Shown piece by piece: positions 59,901 through 64,000 of a stretch of DNA of 64,000 nt; the first letter of the stretch is position 1, and the number at the start of each line of letters is the position of its first letter. The notes beneath the pieces were generated by a model that saw only the letters and a program-made list of their open reading frames with translations, had not been told where the DNA came from and did not search any database. The translations under genes were made by a program, and so were the position numbers. The DNA is from Amorphoplanes digitatis (GTDB taxonomy: Bacteria > Actinomycetota > Actinomycetes > Mycobacteriales > Micromonosporaceae): contig NZ_JACHNH010000001.1 of the NCBI RefSeq assembly GCF_014205335.1, positions 5,388,501 to 5,452,500 on the forward strand. Direction: 5' to 3'.

Positions 59901-60900
59901 GCGGCAGCCCGATGCGCACCGGGCCGTCGCCGGTCATCCGCGCGGCGCAGGCGACAACGGTCGCCTCGGTCGGCCCGTAGGTGTTCCAGACCTCGCGCCC
60001 CGGCACCGCCAGCCGCTCCGCGAGCTCCGGCGGGCAGGCCTCCCCGCCGAAGATCAGCAGCCGGACGTCGTCCAGCGCCTCGACCGGCCAGAGCGCGGCG
60101 AGCGTCGGCACCGTGGACACCACGGAGATCCGCTGCCCGGCCAGCCACGGGCCCAGGTCGACGCCGCTGCGCACGAGCGACCGCTCGGCGGGCACCAGGC
60201 AGGCGCCGTGCCGCCAGGCCAGCCACATCTCCTCGCAGGAGGCGTCGAACGCCACCGACAGGCCGGCCAGGGCCCGGTCCCGCGGGCCGATCGGGTCGAC
60301 GGCGCCGTCGGCCAGGAACAGCCGCGCCTCGGCGTCGACGAACGCGGCCGCCGAGCCGTGGCTGACGGCGACGCCCTTCGGGGTGCCGGTCGAGCCGGAG
60401 GTGAAGATGATCCAAGCGTCGTCGGCCGGGCCCGGCCGGCCGGTGCGGCCACCGGGCGCGCGGCGCGGCGAGACGGCCAGGCCGTCGCCGAGCACCGCGC
60501 AGACGCCCGCCTCGGCGAAGACGAGCTCGGCGCGCTCCTCGGGATCGTCCGCGTCGACCGGCACGTACGCCGCGCCGGCCGCGAGCACGCCGAGGATCGC
60601 GAGGTACAGCTCGGCCGTACCGGAGGAGATCCGGACGCCGACCCGGTCGCCGGCGCCGATGCCGTGCCCGGCCAGGGAGGCCGCGACGGCCTCGACCCGG
60701 TCGGCCAGCTCCCGGTACGTCAGCACGGTCACGCCGTCGTCGAGTGCGGCGGCGCCGGGGTGCGCGCGCACGGTCTCGTCGAGGATGTCGATGAGCGTGC
60801 GGCGCACCGGGGTGCAGGAGGAACGGAACACCGCCGGACCCGCCGACGGGATGGCGATGGGTGGGAGCTCAACCAGGCGCAGATCAGTCGTCACGGTCAC
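56986..60900 (-). CDS. Pls/PosA-type membrane NRPS, predicted lysine (poly-lysine-like) synthetase
   Basis: A 1304-residue single-module NRPS close in length and layout to epsilon-poly-L-lysine synthetase Pls. Adenylation domain (about 30-510): FTSGSTGTPKG, FDASCEEM, NTYGPTEAT, RTSGKVDR. Reading the ten specificity positions against GrsA gives DAESIGTVVK, near the lysine code DAESIGSVCK of BacB. Carrier domain about 515-590 with the phosphopantetheine serine in FFSSGGGSLTAAQL. The C-terminal half has six helices interleaved with three left-handed-helix-like soluble domains. No condensation or thioesterase domain. Start is GTG at 60900 or 60894. Forms an operon with the coupled M1 peptidase. 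Confidence 0.93.
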   Translation of the reverse strand: MTVTTDLRLVELPPIAIPSAGPAVFRSSCTPVRRTLIDILDETVRAHPGAAALDDGVTVLTYRELADRVEAVAASLAGHGIGAGDRVGVRISSGTAELYLAILGVLAAGAAYVPVDADDPEERAELVFAEAGVCAVLGDGLAVSPRRAPGGRTGRPGPADDAWIIFTSGSTGTPKGVAVSHGSAAAFVDAEARLFLADGAVDPIGPRDRALAGLSVAFDASCEEMWLAWRHGACLVPAERSLVRSGVDLGPWLAGQRISVVSTVPTLAALWPVEALDDVRLLIFGGEACPPELAERLAVPGREVWNTYGPTEATVVACAARMTGDGPVRIGLPLAGWQLAVVDAAGEPVSMGETGELVIGGVGLARYLDADKDAEKFAALPALGWRRAYRSGDIVRAEPDGLLFVGRGDEQVKLGGRRIELGEVDAALQALPGVAGAAAAVRRTAAGNQLLVGYVVPGEGAEFDAAAAALRIREQLPAALVPLLAVVDALPTRTSGKVDRAALPWPLATGQDVAVELTATEDWLAGGWEEILGVRPAEADADFFSSGGGSLTAAQLVAWIRSRHPRVSVADIYLHPSLSRLAAVLDGLDTTAAVRREVRPTPRRAGLAQGVLLLPMLALVGLRWLTVLAALGNVLALVVPAPWAPAVSWWWVALGWALLFSPLGRIGLSAGGARLLLRGVRPGSYPRGGGVHLRLWAAERLAEVTGATGVAGASWMTVYARALGAEVGPDVDLHSAPPVTGLLKLGRGAAIEPEVDLSGHWVDGDVVRVGRVHVGPGARVGSRSTLLPGARVGKGARIAAGSTLAGAVPANQRWSGSPAAPGAEAAAGWPAQRPPRTRLRSRFWTAAYGATAQLIGLLPMVAALPAIALVGWTLAVRPTAGAVVAAVAAATVAYLVGYALLVLVAVRALSIGLRAGFHPVRGRVAWQVWATERLMGMARVGLFPLYASLFTPVWLRLLGAKVGRGVEASTVLALPAMTTVDDGAFLADDTMVATYELSHGWLRVAPARIGKQAFLGNSGMTAPGRSVPKRGLVGVLSSTPRKAKKGSSWLGAPPMPLRRTVESADTSRTFDPPLRLKLARAAIELCRIVPVMLTAALAVGVLAALAFAWQVAGALVAALAAGPVMLGAAIVAAAVATAAKWLLVGRFKVADRALWTSFVWRNELADTFVEVLAAPWLVRFASGTPLLTAWLRTLGAKIGRGVWLETYWLPEYDLVRLGDGATVNRGCVVQTHLFHDRVMSMDEVTLGAGAALGPHGIVLPGASIGARTTVGPGSLVTRGDAVPEDSRWLGNPIATWPAPAARQA

Positions 60901-61088
60901 CGGGCGTGCACCATCTTCACCTCACGGGTCGGCGTCAACCGGGCGTGCGGCATGGCGCGCCCGCCCGGGGCAACGCTCAACGCTACGTTGGACTAACGCA
61001 GAATGACGGAATCGCTACGCTTTCGTGGCGACCAACACAACAAGTCACCCGGGACGAACGCCGCGAATCCGGTCATTGGACGCCGCGA

Positions 61089-61113
61089 GGCGCACCCACA
61101 AGGTGGGTGCGCC
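61089..61113 (-). terminator. Hairpin between I36 gene and NRPS gene
   Basis: GGCGCACCCAC, loop AAG, GTGGGTGCGCC forms a perfect 11-bp stem 19 bp after the stop of the inhibitor gene (minus strand). No T-tract follows. It probably separates that gene from the NRPS promoter region (60901-61088), where nothing else is seen. Confidence 0.6.
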
Positions 61114-61131
61114 CCGGTTTCGCCGATCAGA

Positions 61132-61605
61132 TCAGCAGGGCTTGAGCCAGTACCACGGGTTCACGTTCGCCGTTCCGGACTCCTTGGAGGTCGAGCTCCA
61201 CCGCTGGACGCTGTTGTTGTCCCAGGCCTTGGCGGTCGTGCCGACGCCGTTGGTGACCGTCTGGTTGTTGTTGTACGGGGCGCTGCCCAGCCAGTTCGAC
61301 AGCGACCAGGTCTTGCAGGTGTAGAAGTCGAAGTCGGTGTTGCCGTTGACCCGGAAGCAGAGGTGGCCGTAGCCGCACGGGATCGCGGCCAGGGCCGAGA
61401 CGCTCTTCGACGCGAACCTCACGGTGAGCCCGTCGTACCGGACCTCGTTGGCCGAGACCTGAGTGCCACCCGGGATCGAGGCCAGCACCTTGTCGACCCG
61501 CTGCTGGAGGGCGGCGTCGCCCGCCGGCGCGGCGGATGCGGCACCCGTCGTGAGTGCGAGCAGCGCGGTAGCGGCGACCAGCACTCCGGCCATTTTCCTG
61601 AACAT
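61132..61605 (-). CDS. Secreted peptidase-inhibitor I36-family protein
   Basis: A 157-residue exported protein. A Sec signal peptide (about residues 1-25, ending GAASAAPAG) precedes a small disulfide-rich beta domain with CGYGHLCFRVNG, DFYTCKTWSLSNWLG and a terminal LKPC, the pattern of Streptomyces SMI-type metalloprotease inhibitors (I36). It may inhibit extracellular metalloproteases. Overlapping frames on the other strand are not convincing. Confidence 0.82.
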   Translation of the reverse strand: MFRKMAGVLVAATALLALTTGAASAAPAGDAALQQRVDKVLASIPGGTQVSANEVRYDGLTVRFASKSVSALAAIPCGYGHLCFRVNGNTDFDFYTCKTWSLSNWLGSAPYNNNQTVTNGVGTTAKAWDNNSVQRWSSTSKESGTANVNPWYWLKPC

Positions 61606-61815
61606 GGTTCCCCCATTTCTTGGCCGCCAGGCGGCAAGGCCTGTGCCGATCCACGGCTGGAGCCACCCGTCCGGATATCCATGATGGACACTGTCCGGGT
61701 CGGCCTCGCTGAGGCGGTGGCTTGATTCTGGGGTCCGGTGGCCGCGAGCGGATCCTGCAAGGTTCCAGGGTGGTGGCCGCGGATCGCGGCCCCGGCTCGA
61801 CTAGCGTGCGCCTTG

Positions 61816-62568
61816 ATGACTATTCACATTGAGGACCAGGGACAGGGCGAGCCGGTCGTGCTGGCACACGCCGGAGTCACCGACCGCCGGGTCTGGGACG
61901 CCGCCGTTCCCGTCCTGGTCGCGGCGGGCTACCGGGTGATCCGCTACGACCAGCCCGGGTTCGGCCGGTCACCGCGCCCCACCGGCCCGCACTCGATGGT
62001 CGCCGACGCGCTGGAGGTGCTCGACGCGACCGGCGTCGAGTCGGCGCACTGGGTCGGGCTGTCACAGGGCGGCGCGATCGGCGTCGACGTCGCGCTGGCC
62101 CATCCCGGGCGTATCCGGTCGCTGGCGCTGGTCGCACCCGGAATGTCCGGCTACGACTGGCCGGACCTGGCCGGCCGGGACGACCGCGTGGCCGCCTGGG
62201 AGCGCGGCGACGGCGCCGGCCTGGCGCTGGAGATCCTGCGGCTGTGGGGACCGATGTCGTTCGACGCGGCCGGGCGGCTGCGCGAGGACGACGCGGCCGC
62301 CGCGACCGTGCTCGACCAGGCGGACTGGTTCATGCAGGACGAGGAGGAGGTCGAGGAGCCCGCGGCCGAGCACCGGCTGGGCGAGATCGCCGTGCCGACG
62401 CTCATCGTGCTGGGCGACCGCGACGTCGAACCGGTCGCCGACATCGGCCGCCGGTACGAGCGCGGCATCCCCGGCGCCCACCTGGTCACGCTGTCGCCCG
62501 CCGACCACCTGCTGCCGCTGCGGGTACCCGACGAGCTGCACCCGCTGCTACTCAAGCACCTCGGGTAG
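61816..62568 (+). CDS. Alpha/beta hydrolase
   Basis: A 250-residue hydrolase: HAGVTDRRVWD oxyanion region, YDQPGFGRSPRP, nucleophile Ser in GLSQGG, acid in LGDRDVEPV and catalytic His in SPADHLLPL. The substrate (ester or lactone) is unknown. ATG at 61816 lies 8 bp after TAGCGT (61802-61807), a possible leaderless -10; no ribosome site is seen. Its 3' end overlaps the convergent gene by 21 bp. The preceding 210 bp hold the inhibitor promoter and nothing else I can name. Confidence 0.85.
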   Translation: MTIHIEDQGQGEPVVLAHAGVTDRRVWDAAVPVLVAAGYRVIRYDQPGFGRSPRPTGPHSMVADALEVLDATGVESAHWVGLSQGGAIGVDVALAHPGRIRSLALVAPGMSGYDWPDLAGRDDRVAAWERGDGAGLALEILRLWGPMSFDAAGRLREDDAAAATVLDQADWFMQDEEEVEEPAAEHRLGEIAVPTLIVLGDRDVEPVADIGRRYERGIPGAHLVTLSPADHLLPLRVPDELHPLLLKHLG

Positions 62569-63636
62569 CCGCCAGACGTGCACGTCGCCCGGCCCCGGGC
62601 CGCTGGTCACCCAGGTGCCGTCGCCCAGCCCGAACGGATTCGATCCGGCTCCGATCGGATACCGCAGCGCCCGCACCTCCAGCGTCTCCACGTCGATGAG
62701 CCAGTGCCGGGCGACGACGCCGTCCGCGTCGTCACTGGTGCCGGCGATGAGCGTTCGGTCGTCGACGACGCCGCAGCCGTAGTCCCAACCGGCGGAGGGC
62801 GCCGCCGGTGCCAGATCACCGGCCGAGACGGTGCCGAGCACGGCATGGTCCGACGACCGGTGCACGGCGAGTTCCTCCCGCCGCTCATGGCCGATGGTCA
62901 GGAAGGTGTGACCGCCCGGCCCGGCGGCCAGAAGAATCCGGTCGTCGCCGTCGAGCCGGTCGATACGCAGGTGGTCGCCCTGCCGGTGACCCCACAGCGC
63001 CGGCGCGCCGTCCTGGCCCTCACCGACGGACAGGCCCATGACGCCCGGGCCGGGATGCGGGATGTGCTCGGAGCCGGCGGCGTACGTCCCGGGATCGGCC
63101 CGCGCCAGCACCTCGCCGTCCGCCGCGTCGATCACCAGCCACGCCTCGACTCCGGACTCGCCGCGCGGGTCATCCCCGGCATCCTCGTCCTCGTCGCAGG
63201 CCAGCGGCGCCCGCACATGCACCCACACCGCCCGGCCGTCGGCGTCGAACCCGGCCGAGCCGCTGTCCGGATGCCGGTGCTCCCCGTCGCCGGCGTATTC
63301 CTCGGCCGATTCGTGGAAGTCCTCGCACGCCCAGCAGGCGTGGCCGATCTCCCAGCGCGTCGCGCCGTCCGGTGCCACCGCCCGCACCGCGTGAAGACCG
63401 GTGAACACGGCCAGGTCCAGCCCCGGCGCCACCACGTCCACGCCACTCGCGAGGCGCGGCCACGGCGCCGGGAAGGTGACGGCCGGCGCACCGTCACCCG
63501 CCGCGAGACGGTCCAGGTCGTACACCGCCAGCGCGTCGTCGGTACGGACGGTGACCAGCCGGCGTTCGGCCGGACCGGGCAGCAGCGGGCCGTACAACTC
63601 GGCGGGCAACGACACCGCGAGGACCGAAGCCGCCAT
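62548..63636 (-). CDS. Hypothetical beta-propeller-like protein
   Basis: A 362-residue soluble protein rich in short beta-type repeats (LVTVRTDDALAVYDLDRL, GLDLAVFTGLHAVRAVAPDG, AWLVIDAADGEVLARADPG, HWLIDVETLEVRALRYPIG) and acidic stretches such as ACDEDEDAGDD. A CWACED motif is present. I recognise no family; a PQQ- or WD40-like propeller is likely. ATG at 63636 has GGAG close upstream; ATG at 63657 is an alternative. Function unknown. Confidence 0.6.
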   Translation of the reverse strand: MAASVLAVSLPAELYGPLLPGPAERRLVTVRTDDALAVYDLDRLAAGDGAPAVTFPAPWPRLASGVDVVAPGLDLAVFTGLHAVRAVAPDGATRWEIGHACWACEDFHESAEEYAGDGEHRHPDSGSAGFDADGRAVWVHVRAPLACDEDEDAGDDPRGESGVEAWLVIDAADGEVLARADPGTYAAGSEHIPHPGPGVMGLSVGEGQDGAPALWGHRQGDHLRIDRLDGDDRILLAAGPGGHTFLTIGHERREELAVHRSSDHAVLGTVSAGDLAPAAPSAGWDYGCGVVDDRTLIAGTSDDADGVVARHWLIDVETLEVRALRYPIGAGSNPFGLGDGTWVTSGPGPGDVHVWRLPEVLE

Positions 63637-63693
63637 GATCTCCACGCGGAAGATCATCCCGCATCGGAGCCTCGGCGATCAATGCTCATCAAA

Positions 63694-63708
63694 TTGGCAA
63701 AGTGCCAA
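63694..63708. promoter_or_regulatory. Inverted repeat TTGGCA-AAG-TGCCAA
   Basis: A perfect 6-bp inverted repeat with a 3-bp centre in the divergent gap between the hypothetical gene and the secreted-protein gene. It could be an operator for either; the binder is unknown. Confidence 0.4.
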
Positions 63709-63822
63709 AAGCGGGTACAAACCGATACTACTGACATAGCCGCATGTCTATGTCTTGCCCACGCCGAACCGCGCCGCCAGGCTGGATCCCGGCCGAGAGT
63801 CCGCACATGGGGGTGCACCGAC

Positions 63823-64000
63823 ATGCTCGAGAAGATCCGGACGCGGCGCCGCGCCGCCGTCGTGGCCGCCCTGGTCCTGACCGTTCCTCTGCTGTTCACG
63901 CCGACCGCCGCCCGGGCGCGGACCACCGGCACCAACATGGTCATCACCTGGGCCGTCCACTCGCAGACCGCGGCATACGAGGTGGCGCGCCAGCCGCCGT
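63823..64000 (+). CDS. Secreted protein, N-terminus only (runs off the right edge)
   Basis: The first 59 residues are visible. A basic start (MLEKIRTRRRAAVVAALVL) and hydrophobic core end at ARARTTG, a Sec signal peptide. The mature part begins TGTNMVITWAVHSQTAAYEVA. That pattern resembles the opening of vanadium-haloperoxidase/PAP2-like exported proteins, but too little is present to be sure. Confidence 0.5.
   Translation, partial: MLEKIRTRRRAAVVAALVLTVPLLFTPTAARARTTGTNMVITWAVHSQTAAYEVARQPP

Overview
This window is very GC-rich DNA with dense, mostly bidirectional gene packing, many GTG and TTG starts, an F420-type (LLM) oxidoreductase, a LytR-CpsA-Psr protein, NarL- and ECF-type regulators and Tat-exported enzymes. 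Together these point to a filamentous or soil actinobacterium; a Micromonosporaceae (Actinoplanes-like) origin is my best guess but is inference only. I saw no rRNA, tRNA, phage, transposase or CRISPR array.

Left third (1-18.8 kb): stress and energy physiology. A DevR/DosR-like response regulator (cut by the left edge) is followed by a zinc alcohol dehydrogenase and a phosphoketolase. Their shared promoter region holds two near-palindromic GGGCCGAA-type boxes that resemble DevR/DosR sites, so this looks like a hypoxia/redox module. An APC-type permease follows, then a 3' remnant of kdpC joined to intact kdpD-kdpE, with no kdpFAB present. Next come a GbsR/MarR-type regulator with a perfect 18-bp palindrome facing an ABC exporter operon (which carries a broken duplicate ATPase start), a DUF389 protein, a flavohemoglobin, a two-component pair with a divergent DUF6069 protein, and a cell-wall LCP protein.

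Middle (18.8-40 kb): an accessory mix of HD hydrolase, two GT4 glycosyltransferases (one MgtA-like), a secreted beta-propeller phytase, a Tat-exported PHP phosphoesterase, a deaminase, a divergent Ser/Thr kinase-ECF sigma pair, an MFS pump with a double-palindrome operator, an LLM oxidoreductase, a ClpN-like protein, a frameshifted MarR-like gene, a YiaA/B protein, a YcaQ-like protein, a cold-shock/Mth938 fusion, two convergent APH-fold kinases (one preceded by a possible leader peptide), a zinc-ribbon protein and a secreted endonuclease I.

Right third (40-64 kb): a signalling cluster (PAS-HisKA protein without an ATPase domain, hybrid histidine kinase, single-domain receiver, REC-PAS-PP2C protein with altered metal ligands), a secreted GH127 glycosidase with ricin-type repeats, a fibronectin-type lipoprotein and a membrane diguanylate cyclase. 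Then comes a single-chain GlyQ-GlyS glycyl-tRNA synthetase, unusual for this type of organism, followed by a NUDIX hydrolase, a cyclase-family hydrolase, a PQ-loop transporter with a divergent AsnC regulator, and a two-gene operon. That operon encodes a Pls/PosA-type membrane NRPS, whose adenylation residues read as lysine-specific, and a translationally coupled M1 zinc peptidase. This is a candidate epsilon-polylysine-like homopolymer system and the most interesting item in the window. The window ends in an I36-type secreted inhibitor, an alpha/beta hydrolase, an unknown protein and the start of a secreted protein.
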